Assembly: GCF_013409865.1 (NCBI RefSeq)
Contig: NZ_JACCBM010000001.1
Span: 1,860,001 to 1,924,000 of the forward strand
Source: Herbiconiux flava
Lineage (GTDB): Bacteria > Actinomycetota > Actinomycetes > Actinomycetales > Microbacteriaceae
Length of the DNA: 64,000 nucleotides
Direction: 5' to 3'
The position numbers and the translations under genes were made by a program. Positions 27,999 to 36,811 of the stretch are shown here, piece by piece (within the stretch, counting starts at the first letter, position 1; every line of letters starts with the position of its first letter). The notes beneath the pieces were generated by a model. It had not been told where the DNA came from and ran no database searches. It worked only from the letters and a program-made list of their open reading frames with translations.

Positions 27999-29567
27999 AT
28001 GTCCGCCGGCTCCGCGTTTTACATCACCACGCCGATCTTCTACGTGAACGACGTGCCCCACATCGGGCACGCCTACACCGAGGTCGCCGCCGACGTCCTC
28101 GCGCGCTGGCACCGCCAGGCCGGCGACGACACCTGGTTCCTCACGGGCACCGACGAGCACGGGCAGAAGATCCTGCGCACCGCGACCGCCAACGGCGTCA
28201 CCCCGAAGGAGTGGGCCGACAAGCTCGTGGCCGAGGCGTGGCAGCCGCTGCTCGAGACGATCGACATCTCCAACGACGACTTCATCCGCACCACCGACGA
28301 GCGGCACGAGGTCAACGTGCAGCTGTTCCTGCAGCGCCTCTACGACGCGGGCTACATCTACACCGGCGAGTACGAGGGCTACTACTGCGTCGGCTGCGAG
28401 GAGTACAAGCAGCTCTCCGACCTGGTCGACGGCACGGGGCAGTACGAGGGGCAGCTGGTCTGCGCCATCCACTCCAAGCCCGTCGAGCTGCTCAAGGAGC
28501 GCAACTACTTCTTCCGCATGAGCGACTTCACCCAGCGGCTGCTCGACCTCTACGAGGAGCGGCCCGACTTCGTGCAGCCCGAGAGCGTGCGCAACGAGAT
28601 CGTCTCGTTCGTGCGCAGAGGGCTCACCGACCTGTCCATCTCGCGGCAGACCTTCGACTGGGGCATCAAGGTGCCGTGGGACGAGTCACACGTCGTCTAC
28701 GTCTGGTTCGACGCGCTGCTCAACTACGCGACTGCCGCTGGCTACGGCTCCGACGAGGAGAAGTTCGCGCGTCTCTGGCCGGCGACCCACATCGTCGGCA
28801 AAGACATCGCCCGCTTCCACGCCGTCATCTGGCCGGCCATGCTGATGGCCGCGGGTCTCGAGGTGCCGAAGCAGGTCTACGGCCACGGCTGGCTGCTGGT
28901 CGGCGGCGAGAAGATGTCGAAGTCGAAGCTCACCGGCATCGCGCCCGAGCAGATCACCGACACCTTCGGCTCCGACGCGTTCCGCTACTACTTCATGCGC
29001 GCCATCAGCTTCGGGCAAGACGGCTCGTTCTCGTGGGAAGACCTGTCGGCCCGCTACCAGGCCGAGCTCGCCAATGGCTTCGGCAACCTCGCCTCGCGGG
29101 TGATCGCGATGGTGAACCGGTACTTCGACGGCGCCGTGCCGGCGGCGGTCGAGGCGTCGGTGACGGATGCGGAGCTCGCGATCCGCGACACCGAGCGTCG
29201 CGTCACCGCGGCCGCCGACGAGGCCATCTCGCGCCTGGCCGTGCACGAGGCGCTCGCGCGCATCTGGGAGCTGGTCGACGAGCTGAACGGCTACATCACC
29301 GTGCAGGAGCCCTGGGGGCTCGCGAAAGACCCGGCGAACGCCGACCGGCTCGCCACGGTGCTGAGCACGGCGCTCCGCGGCCTCGGCACGCTGGCTGTGC
29401 TGCTCTCGCCGGTGGTGCCCGAGGCGGCGGCCAAGCTGTGGACGGCGCTGGCCGGCGCTGGCACCGTGCAGGAGCAGAGCATCCGCACCGCCTACGAATG
29501 GCAGGGGGGCGACCGCGTGCAGCCGCTTGAGGCGCTCTTCCCGCGCATCGAGGTGGAGGCGTCGTGA
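27999..29567 (+). CDS. metG: Methionyl-tRNA synthetase
   Basis: The 522-residue class I synthetase has the HIGH-type signature PHIGH (20-24), the connective-peptide metal site (CVGC and CAIH, around 130-165), the KMSKS loop (EKMSKSK, near 308) and an alpha-helical anticodon-binding domain. It has no C-terminal tRNA-binding extension, as in actinobacterial enzymes. It charges tRNA-Met for initiation and elongation. ATG 27999 is chosen from its position 7 nt after a -10 box and the conserved N-terminus; in-frame ATG 27990 would add three residues. The stop overlaps tatD by 4 nt. Confidence 0.96.
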   Translation: MSAGSAFYITTPIFYVNDVPHIGHAYTEVAADVLARWHRQAGDDTWFLTGTDEHGQKILRTATANGVTPKEWADKLVAEAWQPLLETIDISNDDFIRTTDERHEVNVQLFLQRLYDAGYIYTGEYEGYYCVGCEEYKQLSDLVDGTGQYEGQLVCAIHSKPVELLKERNYFFRMSDFTQRLLDLYEERPDFVQPESVRNEIVSFVRRGLTDLSISRQTFDWGIKVPWDESHVVYVWFDALLNYATAAGYGSDEEKFARLWPATHIVGKDIARFHAVIWPAMLMAAGLEVPKQVYGHGWLLVGGEKMSKSKLTGIAPEQITDTFGSDAFRYYFMRAISFGQDGSFSWEDLSARYQAELANGFGNLASRVIAMVNRYFDGAVPAAVEASVTDAELAIRDTERRVTAAADEAISRLAVHEALARIWELVDELNGYITVQEPWGLAKDPANADRLATVLSTALRGLGTLAVLLSPVVPEAAAKLWTALAGAGTVQEQSIRTAYEWQGGDRVQPLEALFPRIEVEAS

Positions 29568-30472
29568 GCTCGCCCGAGCTGCCCGACCACCTGCGCACGC
29601 GCGAGCCCTCCGACCGCGGCGACCAGAGCTACCCGCCGCTGCCCGAGGCGCTCGTCGTTCCCGTCTACGACAACCACACGCATCTCGAGATCGCCGACAC
29701 CTCCGACCCGATCGACTACCGCGAGCACCTCGACCGAGCATCGGCCGTCGGCGTCCGCGGTGTGGTTCAGGTCGGCACCGACCTCGAGACGAGCCGCTGG
29801 TCGGCCGAGCAGGCCGCACGGGAGCCCCGCATGCTGGCCGCAGTCGCGCTGCACCCGAACGAGGCGCCCGAGTACGCCGCCGCCGGCGGGCTCGACGCGG
29901 CTCTGGCCGAGATCGCCGAGCTGGCGGGCTGGCCGCGTGTGCGCGCCGTCGGCGAGACCGGCCTCGACTTCTACCGCACGGGTGAGGAGGGCCGGGCGGC
30001 GCAGTACCGCTCCTTCGAGGCGCACATCGAGATCGCGAAAGAGAACGGCATCGCGCTGCAGATCCACGACCGCGACGCCCACGCCGAGGTCATCGAGACG
30101 CTGAAGCGCGTCGGCGCGCCCGAGCGCACCGTGTTCCACTGCTTCTCCGGCGACGCCGAGCTGGCCCGCATCTGCACCGAGAACGGCTGGTACATGTCGT
30201 TCGCCGGCAACGTCACGTTCAAGAACGCGCACAACCTCCGCGAGGCCCTCGAGACGGCGCCCCGAGCGCTCCTCCTCGTCGAGACCGACGCTCCGTACCT
30301 CACGCCGATGCCCTACCGCGGCCGGCCGAACGCGCCCTACCTCATCCCGCACACCCTGCGTGCGATGGCTGCGCACCTCGGCACCGACGTCTCCATGCTC
30401 GCCGCCCAGATCTCCTCGAACACCGAGCTGGTCTACGGCCGCTGGGAGGACGAGCCGGTGCAGGCCTCGTGA
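29564..30472 (+). CDS. tatD: TatD-family metal-dependent deoxyribonuclease
   Basis: The 302-residue TIM-barrel hydrolase has the metal-binding HTHLE motif near residue 38, the Glu in GETGLDFYR, the His in QIHDRDAH, FHCFSGD and the last Asp in VETDAPYLTP. TatD proteins are 3'-5' exonucleases linked to DNA repair. The start is GTG within the GTGA overlap with metG, and the stop overlaps rsmA in the same way. The three genes therefore form one translationally coupled unit, a common actinobacterial arrangement. Confidence 0.92.
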   Translation: MSSPELPDHLRTREPSDRGDQSYPPLPEALVVPVYDNHTHLEIADTSDPIDYREHLDRASAVGVRGVVQVGTDLETSRWSAEQAAREPRMLAAVALHPNEAPEYAAAGGLDAALAEIAELAGWPRVRAVGETGLDFYRTGEEGRAAQYRSFEAHIEIAKENGIALQIHDRDAHAEVIETLKRVGAPERTVFHCFSGDAELARICTENGWYMSFAGNVTFKNAHNLREALETAPRALLLVETDAPYLTPMPYRGRPNAPYLIPHTLRAMAAHLGTDVSMLAAQISSNTELVYGRWEDEPVQAS

Positions 30473-31593
30473 CCGACCCCGCTTCGCCGGCCGACGCGTC
30501 TCCCCGCGCGCCCGACTCGTCCGCCCGTGCGGCCGACTCTGCTTCGGCCACGCCCGCTGCGGCGGTGTCGTTGCTGGGGCCGGCCGAGATCCGCGACCTC
30601 GCGGGGCTGCTCGACCTGACGCCCACGAAGAAGCTCGGGCAGAACTTCGTCATCGACGCCAACACCGTGCGCAAGATCGTGCGCGTCGCCAGGGTCGAGG
30701 CGGGCGACGTCGTCGTCGAGGTCGGCCCCGGCCTCGGCTCGCTCACCCTCGGCCTCCTTGAGGCGGGCTCCGAGGTCGTCGCCGTCGAGATCGACCACCG
30801 CCTCGCCGAGCAGCTGCCGCTGACGGTGTCGCAGCTGGCTCCGGATGCGCGGCTCACGGTGATCCGCGACGACGCACTGCGCATCCGCTCGCTGCCGGGC
30901 GACCCCACCCGCCTGGTCGCCAACCTGCCCTACAACGTCTCGGTGCCGGTGCTGCTGCACCTGCTCGAGCACTTCCCGTCGATCCGCTCCGGTGTCGTCA
31001 TGGTGCAGGCCGAGGTCGGCCACCGCCTCGCCGCCGACCCCGGTTCGAAGGTCTACGGCTCGCCGTCGGTGAAGGCGGCCTGGTACGGCGACTGGCGCAC
31101 GGCCGGCCAGGTCAGCCGCCAGGTCTTCTGGCCGGTGCCGAACGTCGACTCGGTGCTGGTGGCCTTCGACCGCGTCGGCTCGGGCCTCGACTCGGAGGAG
31201 CTGCGCGTGCGCACCTTCGCCCTCGTCGACGCCGCCTTCGGCCAGCGCCGCAAGATGCTCCGCCAGTCCCTCAGCGAGGTGCTCGGTGACTCCCAGCGCG
31301 CCACGGCCGTCCTCGAGGCGGCGGGCGTCGCGCCCACCTCCCGCGGCGAGTCCCTCACGGTCCGCGACTTCCTCGCGGTAGCCCGCGCCGCCGCGGCAGC
31401 CGAACCTTCCGCCGAGGCCGCGCCCGCCCAACCTCCCGCCGAGGCCGCGCCCGCCGAGCCCCCGCCCGCCCAGCTCGCGCCCGCCGAGGCCGCGCCCGCC
31501 GAGCCCGCGCCCGCCGAGGCCGAGCCCGCCCAGCCCGCGCCCGCGCCCGCGCCCGCCCAGGCGGCGTCCGAACCCATCGACGGCGCCCCCTGA
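30469..31593 (+). CDS. rsmA: 16S rRNA dimethyladenosine transferase RsmA (KsgA)
   Basis: The 374-residue protein dimethylates A1518 and A1519 at the 3' end of 16S rRNA. The motifs are KKLGQNF at about 55, the SAM loop EVGPGLGSLT, and the catalytic NLPYNVS. The core ends near residue 308. Beyond it is a roughly 65-residue tail of Ala-Pro-Glu repeats with no counterpart in the family core, and residues 1-30 are also Ala/Ser/Pro rich. GTG 30469 overlaps the tatD stop. In many actinobacteria rpfB precedes this gene and ispE follows; here rpfB is absent and ispE lies 7 kb away. Confidence 0.93.
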   Translation: MTDPASPADASPRAPDSSARAADSASATPAAAVSLLGPAEIRDLAGLLDLTPTKKLGQNFVIDANTVRKIVRVARVEAGDVVVEVGPGLGSLTLGLLEAGSEVVAVEIDHRLAEQLPLTVSQLAPDARLTVIRDDALRIRSLPGDPTRLVANLPYNVSVPVLLHLLEHFPSIRSGVVMVQAEVGHRLAADPGSKVYGSPSVKAAWYGDWRTAGQVSRQVFWPVPNVDSVLVAFDRVGSGLDSEELRVRTFALVDAAFGQRRKMLRQSLSEVLGDSQRATAVLEAAGVAPTSRGESLTVRDFLAVARAAAAAEPSAEAAPAQPPAEAAPAEPPPAQLAPAEAAPAEPAPAEAEPAQPAPAPAPAQAASEPIDGAP

Positions 31594-31657
31594 TCCATCC
31601 AGCCGCGCCCGATCCCGCCCGACCGCCGGAGCGCGACCCCGCCCGGGACGGTGGGGT

Positions 31658-31666
31658 GCGACTCAC
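31658..31666. repeat. Isolated copy of the GCGACTCAC motif
   Basis: In the 31594-31721 gap GCGACTCAC occurs once. The same 9-mer forms the core of the dyad element at 39850-39924. No other structure is clear in this gap. Confidence 0.5.
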
Positions 31667-31721
31667 GTCGCGGGGCGACCCGGAGGTGCCGAACGGCGCC
31701 GGGAGGTGGAACGATCGGAGG

Positions 31722-32516
31722 GTGACGTCGAACGCCGCCTACCCCGTCCAGCTCTCGACCCTGCGCTGGGGGCCGCCCGATGCGCGCCCGGCCGCGCTGC
31801 TGCTGCACGGCCTGACCTCGTCCGCCGGCACCTGGTGGCAGGTCGCCGCCGCCCTGGCCGCCGAGGGCTGGTCGGTCACCGCCGCCGACCTCCGCGGGCA
31901 CGGGGCCTCGCCCCGCACGCTCGGCTACGCCCTCGACGACTACGCGGGTGACGTGCTCACCCTCGCGCCCCCCGGCAACCCGGTGCGCGGCTGGGACCTC
32001 GTGATCGGCCACTCCCTCGGCGGCGCCGTCGCGACGGTCGCGGCCGCCCGCCACCACCACTGGGCCCGCGCCCTGCTGCTGCTCGACCCGGTGCTCGACG
32101 TGCCCGAGGAGCGCCACGACGCCCTCGTGACCGACCTCGTCGCCGAGCTCGGCGAGCTCGACCCGGCGGCGCTGCTCGCCGCGAATCCACGTTGGCACAC
32201 CGAGGACGCCACCCAGAAGGCCACCGCCGCCCGGCTCGTCAGCCCCTATGTCGTGGAGCGGACCGTGCGGGACAACGAACGGTGGCAGCTCGAGCCGGTC
32301 GCGGCGGGCATCCGCTCGAGGGTGAGGGTGCTGGCCGCCGATCAGGAGCAGGGTGCCTCGTTCACGACCGCCGAGGGGGAGCGGCTGAGCGCGGCATCGC
32401 CGACGTTCGACTTCGCCGTCGTCGACGGTGCGGCGCACTCGATCCAGCGCGACGACCCCGAGCGGGTGGTCGCCGAGGCGCTCGCCCTGCACGACGGGCT
32501 GCCCGGCGTCCTCTGA
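31722..32516 (+). CDS. Alpha/beta hydrolase
   Basis: The 264-residue soluble hydrolase has the oxyanion-hole motif LLHGLTSSAGTW, a DLRGHGAS loop, the nucleophile elbow Gly-His-Ser-Leu-Gly-Gly and a late His in DGAAHSIQRDD. These are typical of esterase/epoxide-hydrolase-like enzymes; the substrate is unknown. GTG 31722 is chosen because it gives a normal N-terminus. GGAGG abuts it directly, too close for a usual ribosome-binding site, while AACGAT 6 nt upstream is a near-match to the window's -10 pattern. Confidence 0.82.
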   Translation: MTSNAAYPVQLSTLRWGPPDARPAALLLHGLTSSAGTWWQVAAALAAEGWSVTAADLRGHGASPRTLGYALDDYAGDVLTLAPPGNPVRGWDLVIGHSLGGAVATVAAARHHHWARALLLLDPVLDVPEERHDALVTDLVAELGELDPAALLAANPRWHTEDATQKATAARLVSPYVVERTVRDNERWQLEPVAAGIRSRVRVLAADQEQGASFTTAEGERLSAASPTFDFAVVDGAAHSIQRDDPERVVAEALALHDGLPGVL

Positions 32517-32520
32517 CACG

Positions 32521-32588
32521 GCGCGACCACGGCCGAGGCGCGATCACGGCCGAGGCGCGATCACGGCCGAGGCGCGACCACGGCCGAG
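32521..32588. repeat. 17-bp tandem repeat, four copies
   Basis: Four head-to-tail 17-bp units, GCGCGAYCACGGCCGAG, with only one variable base (C,T,T,C), begin 5 nt after the hydrolase stop codon. The array is followed immediately by a hairpin. Confidence 0.95.
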
Positions 32589-32604
32589 GCGAGGGCCCGC
32601 CAAT

Positions 32605-32623
32605 GGCCCTGGCGTCCAGGGCC
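32605..32623 (+). terminator. Hairpin after the hydrolase and 17-bp repeats
   Basis: GGCCCTGG pairs perfectly with CCAGGGCC around a 3-nt CGT loop (8-bp stem). It sits between the hydrolase gene and the promoter of the nucleoside transporter operon. No T-run follows. Confidence 0.5.
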
Positions 32624-32691
32624 CGAGCGTCCACTCCTGCACAGATCGACGATGTGACGAGTGTGTTTCGTTATGTGTCCCGAGCGCAGGT

Positions 32692-32715
32692 CGGGACGCA
32701 CCGTCCCGTTAAGAT
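32692..32715 (+). promoter_or_regulatory. Promoter with overlapping dyad for the nucleoside uptake operon
   Basis: A -10 box TAAGAT (32710-32715) is immediately preceded by a perfect 7-bp dyad CGGGACG-cac-CGTCCCG (32692-32708). A second partial dyad (TCCCGA...TCGGGA) lies just upstream, at about 32678-32696. A dyad between -35 and -10 is a classic repressor site, so the operon is probably regulated. The transcript would have a leader of about 55 nt, with AAGGGG 7 nt before ATG 32778. Confidence 0.5.
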
Positions 32716-32777
32716 GGAACGCGGCCCCGAGGTGCGGCCGCCCAATCACAGCAGATCCACTTTGTAAGGGGACACCC

Positions 32778-33833
32778 ATGTCGAAATTCGCGCGCCGAGC
32801 GGGTGCCGCAGCACTCGCCGTCGGACTCGTCGCATCCGTAGCCGCCTGCTCGAGCGGGGGCGGCGAAGGAGACGGCAGCGGCGACGGCACCGGTGCCACC
32901 GACGAGTCGATCATCCTGATCACCCCCACCCCGATCGGGTCGAACAACTTCCTGCAGCTCGCCGCCGACGGCGCCGAGGAGGCCGGCGAGAAGTACGGCG
33001 CCAGCGTCGACGTGTACGAGAGCGAAGACCCGACGAGCATCCAGCAGAACATCGACGCCGCCGTGCGCGAGAAGCCGAGCATCATCATCGGCGTCAGCTT
33101 CAGCGTGCTCGACCAGATCACCCAGGCCGCCGCCGACTACCCCGACCAGCAGTTCCTGCTGATCGACACCTCGGCCGAGGAGCCCACCGAGAACCTCACC
33201 GCCGCCGTGTTCAAGGAGTACGAGGCCACCTACCTCACCGGCGTCGAGGCCGGCCTCCTCAGCGAGAGCGGCAACGTCGGCGTCGTCGCCTCGCTCGACA
33301 CCCCGTTCCTGCACCGCTGGGTCGACCCGTTCTTCGCGGGCGCCGAGAGCGTCAAGCCCGGCGTGAAGACCGCCGTGCAGTACGTCGGCGGCGACAATCC
33401 GTTCGGCGATCAGGCCCGCTCCAAGGCGCAGGCGCAGATCCTCGCCGACGGCGGTGCCGACTACGTGCAGGCTGCGGCGTCCGGCGGCAACCTGGGCGTC
33501 TTCGAGGCGGCCTCCGAGGCCGGCTTCAAGGCCTTCGGCGTCGACACGAACCAGTGCCTCGACTCGCCCGGCAACGTCGTCGACAACGCGATCAAGCGCG
33601 TCGACGTCGCTCTCGTCAACTCCGTCGGCGACATCCTCGACGGCACCACCGGCGGCTTCACCTCCTACGGCCTGGCCGAGGGCGGCGTCAGCCTCACGGG
33701 CCTCGAAGACGGCGTCGCCGACTCGCAGTGCCTCATCGCCGACCACCCCGACGTGATCGAGAAGGTCGCCGCCGTGCGTGACCAGATCGTCTCGGGCGAG
33801 ATCACGGTGACCGACCCGCTGACCGCCGGCTAG
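32778..33833 (+). CDS. BMP-family nucleoside-binding lipoprotein
   Basis: The 351-residue substrate-binding lipoprotein has a signal peptide ending in an Ala-Ala-Cys lipobox (Cys24), a Gly/Asp linker, and a periplasmic-binding fold of the BmpA/Med family. Visible family features are a FLLIDTSAE strand and AGVEAGLLS followed by VGVVASLDTPF. These proteins capture nucleosides for ABC importers. It heads an operon with an ATPase, two permeases and a nucleoside hydrolase, which supports a nucleoside substrate. Translation starts at ATG 32778 with AAGGGG 7 nt ahead. Confidence 0.92.
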   Translation: MSKFARRAGAAALAVGLVASVAACSSGGGEGDGSGDGTGATDESIILITPTPIGSNNFLQLAADGAEEAGEKYGASVDVYESEDPTSIQQNIDAAVREKPSIIIGVSFSVLDQITQAAADYPDQQFLLIDTSAEEPTENLTAAVFKEYEATYLTGVEAGLLSESGNVGVVASLDTPFLHRWVDPFFAGAESVKPGVKTAVQYVGGDNPFGDQARSKAQAQILADGGADYVQAAASGGNLGVFEAASEAGFKAFGVDTNQCLDSPGNVVDNAIKRVDVALVNSVGDILDGTTGGFTSYGLAEGGVSLTGLEDGVADSQCLIADHPDVIEKVAAVRDQIVSGEITVTDPLTAG

Positions 33834-33839
33834 TCCTGC

Positions 33840-35666
33840 ATGGTCTCTAGCGCATCCGATGATGCCGCCGACGCAGCTCGGCCGCCCGCACCCGTCGAGG
33901 GAGCGGCCGCGGTCGAGCTGATCGGCATCGGCAAGAGGTTCGGCTCCGTCGTCGCGAACGACGGGGTCGACCTCGTGCTGCGCCGCGGCACCGTGCACGC
34001 GGTGATGGGCGAGAACGGCGCCGGCAAGTCGACGCTCATGTCGATGCTGTTCGGGCTGCTCGAGCCTGACTCGGGAGAGATCAGGGTCGACGGGCGCTCG
34101 ATGCGCTTCGCCGGACCGCTCGACGCGATCGCCGCGGGGCTCGGCATGGTGCACCAGCACTTCCGCCTCTTCGACACGATGAGCGTCGCCGACAACGTCG
34201 TCTACGGGGCCGAGCCCCGGCGCCCGGGCGTCTTCGGCCGGGCCTTCGTCGACCGACGGGCAGCGGATGCGCGGGTGCGCGAACTGGCCGCCCGCTACGG
34301 TCTCGACACCGACCCCGCGGCCGTCGTGGGCTCGCTGTCGGCCGGGGCGCGGCAGCGCGTCGAGATCCTCAAGGCGCTGCACCGGGACGCCCGCATCCTC
34401 ATCCTCGACGAACCCACCGCCGTGCTCACGCCGAGCGAGGTCGACAGCCTGTTCGCCGTCATCCGGCGCGCGGCCGACGCGGGCACCACCGTCGTGCTGG
34501 TCACGCACAAGATCCACGAGGTGCTCGCCGTCAGCGACGAGGTCACCGTGCTGCGCGACGGCCGGGTCACCGGGCGGTTCGCGACGCGCGACGCCTCGGC
34601 GGCCGAGCTGGTGCGGGCGATGACCGGGCGGGCGATCGCCGAGGTCAAGAACCCGGGCACGGGCACGCCGGGCGAGACCGTGCTCGAGGTCGAGGGCCTG
34701 TCGGTGTCGGATGGTCGGCGCACCGTCGTGTCCGACGTATCGCTCTCGGTGCGGCGCGGCGAGATCGTCGGCATCGCCGGGGTCTCGGGCAACGGACAGC
34801 ACGAGCTCGTGGCCGCGGTGCTCGGGACCCTCGGGGTCGCGGCGGGGCACGTGCGCCTGGCCGGCGCCGACGTCACCGGAGCCTCGGTGCGGGATCGGCG
34901 TGCGCGGGGGCTCGCCGTCATCCCCGAGGACCGCCGAGGCGAGGGCAGCGCCGTCACCATGACGGTCGCCGAGAACGCGGCGCTCGGCCATCACCGCAGC
35001 GCTCCGATCGGGGCGAGCACGGGCATCCGTCGCGGGTGGATGTCGCTGAAGGTCGAACGGTCGCAGGCCCGCGAGCTGATCGCCGACTACGACGTGCGCA
35101 CCTCGGGGGAGCAGCAGCTGATCGGGTCGCTCTCGGGCGGCAACGCGCAGAAGGTCGTCGTGGCGCGCGAGCTCGCGCACGGGGCGCCCCTGCTGATCGC
35201 CGAGCAGCCGACGCAGGGCGTCGACGTCGGGGCGATCGAGGCGATCCACGGGCGGCTGCTCGACTACCGGGCGGCGGGCAACGGCGTCCTGCTGGTCTCG
35301 CACGAGATCAGCGAGCTGCTCGCCCTGGCCGACCGGGTGCTCGTGATGTACGGCGGCGCGATCGTCGCCTCGTTCACGGCGGCCGAGGCCACCACCGAGC
35401 GCATCGGCGCGGCGATGGCGGGCGCCGCCGCCGCTGATCCGACCGAGGCTTCCGACGCCGCCGATCCCACCTTGACCGCTAACGCCGCCGACGTTCCGGC
35501 ATCCGGCACCGACGGTGATGAGGCCTCTCGCTCCCACTTCGCAGCGACGTCCCGCGAGGCCGACACCGCCCACGCCGCGTGGGGCCGCGCGCCTCGCGAG
35601 ACGGGCGACGTCCCCGGCGCCACCGCGCCCGACCCCACCGCGCCCCACGACGGAGACCGCGCATGA
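33840..35666 (+). CDS. Nucleoside ABC importer ATPase (two ATP-binding domains)
   Basis: The 608-residue ATPase has two fused nucleotide-binding domains, as in RbsA/NupA-type importers. Domain 1 has Walker A GENGAGKST, signature LSAGARQRVEI and Walker B LILDEPTAVL. Domain 2 has a GVSGNGQHE loop in place of a full Walker A, the signature LSGGNAQKVVVARE and IAEQPTQGVDV. Degeneracy of the second site is normal for the family. The C-terminal 90 residues are an Ala/Asp/Thr-rich tail not needed for function. It starts 6 nt after the BMP stop and overlaps the first permease by 4 nt. Confidence 0.93.
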   Translation: MVSSASDDAADAARPPAPVEGAAAVELIGIGKRFGSVVANDGVDLVLRRGTVHAVMGENGAGKSTLMSMLFGLLEPDSGEIRVDGRSMRFAGPLDAIAAGLGMVHQHFRLFDTMSVADNVVYGAEPRRPGVFGRAFVDRRAADARVRELAARYGLDTDPAAVVGSLSAGARQRVEILKALHRDARILILDEPTAVLTPSEVDSLFAVIRRAADAGTTVVLVTHKIHEVLAVSDEVTVLRDGRVTGRFATRDASAAELVRAMTGRAIAEVKNPGTGTPGETVLEVEGLSVSDGRRTVVSDVSLSVRRGEIVGIAGVSGNGQHELVAAVLGTLGVAAGHVRLAGADVTGASVRDRRARGLAVIPEDRRGEGSAVTMTVAENAALGHHRSAPIGASTGIRRGWMSLKVERSQARELIADYDVRTSGEQQLIGSLSGGNAQKVVVARELAHGAPLLIAEQPTQGVDVGAIEAIHGRLLDYRAAGNGVLLVSHEISELLALADRVLVMYGGAIVASFTAAEATTERIGAAMAGAAAADPTEASDAADPTLTANAADVPASGTDGDEASRSHFAATSREADTAHAAWGRAPRETGDVPGATAPDPTAPHDGDRA

Positions 35667-36811
35667 CCGCCCCACCCGAGACCACCCCCGGCGCGAGCGG
35701 CGCCCCCGGCTCGTCCCGCGGGCCCGCGACACCGGCCGCCGGTGACGCGAAGGCGCCGAGCCGCGGCCGCCGCCTCGCCACCGCCGCCCTGCGCCACCCG
35801 GCCGTCGTGCCCATCGGCGCCGTCGTGCTCGCCCTGCTGATCGGCGCCGTGATCATCCTCGCGGCCGGCCTCGACCCGATCACCGCCTACACCGCCGTCA
35901 TCCAGAACTCGCTCGACCCCGGCCAGCTCGACTACACCTTCTCGGTCTGGGCCTTCATCTGCGGCATGGCGCTGGCGGCCGCGATCCCGCTGCGCATGGG
36001 CGAGTTCAACCTCGGCGGCAACGGACAGCTCGTGCTCGGCGGCCTCACCGCCACCGTCATCGCGTCGAGCCTGCCGCTGCCCTCGATCGTCCTCATCCCG
36101 CTCGCCGTCATCGGTGCGGCGGTCGTCGCGGGCGCCTTCGGAGCGATCTCGGCCCCGCTGGCCACCCGCTTCGGCATCCCGATCATCATCTCGACCCTGC
36201 TGCTCAGCCCGGTGGCCGTCGCCGTGGTCAGCTACCTGGTGCGCTTCCCCCTCGGCGAGGCCGGATCTGCGGTCGCCCAGACCACCCGCCTGCCCGAGGG
36301 CGCGCGCATGTGGGCGCTCGGCGACCTGTCGTACTCCAACGCCGGCCTCATCATCATCGTGCTGCTGATGGTCGTGTTCTGGGTCGTCGACTCGCGCACC
36401 GCCGTCGGCTTCGAGCTCCGCGTGGTCGGCGCGAACCGCCGCTTCGGCGCCTACGGCGGCGTGCGCGTCGGCCGTCTGGCCCTCGGCGCGATGGCTGCCG
36501 CCGGTGCCGCCGCGGGCGTGGTCGGCGCCGTGATCGTGATGTCGTCGCCGTTCCGCCTCATCGACGGTGCGCTCATCTCGCCCGGATACACCTTCGCCGG
36601 CCTCGCTGCGGCCCTGCTCGCGGGCGGTCGCCCGGCGCTGATCCCGGTCACCGCCATCCTGTTCACCGTGCTTCAGGTCGGCGGCGCCGGCATGGAGCGC
36701 TCGGCCGATGTGCCCCGGCAGCTGTCCGACGTGCTGCAGGGCGTCGTGATCGTCGTGCTCGCCCTCCGCACCGTGCTCGACCAGCGGCGCACCGAGAGGA
36801 GCTCGGCCTGA
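35663..36811 (+). CDS. Nucleoside ABC importer permease 1
   Basis: The 382-residue membrane protein of the BPD_transp_2 family has a Pro/Gly-rich cytoplasmic N-terminus of about 45 residues, then eight to ten helices. The conserved segment MGEFNLGGNGQLVLGG marks nucleoside-type permeases (RnsC/YufP-like). ATG 35663 overlaps the ATPase stop (ATGA), and its own stop overlaps the next start (TGATG). This fixes the gene as part of one coupled operon. Confidence 0.92.
   Translation: MTAPPETTPGASGAPGSSRGPATPAAGDAKAPSRGRRLATAALRHPAVVPIGAVVLALLIGAVIILAAGLDPITAYTAVIQNSLDPGQLDYTFSVWAFICGMALAAAIPLRMGEFNLGGNGQLVLGGLTATVIASSLPLPSIVLIPLAVIGAAVVAGAFGAISAPLATRFGIPIIISTLLLSPVAVAVVSYLVRFPLGEAGSAVAQTTRLPEGARMWALGDLSYSNAGLIIIVLLMVVFWVVDSRTAVGFELRVVGANRRFGAYGGVRVGRLALGAMAAAGAAAGVVGAVIVMSSPFRLIDGALISPGYTFAGLAAALLAGGRPALIPVTAILFTVLQVGGAGMERSADVPRQLSDVLQGVVIVVLALRTVLDQRRTERSSA

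Noticed and set aside
32521..32588. Possible CRISPR array
   Set aside because: The 17-bp units are directly adjacent without spacers, and no cas genes are present.
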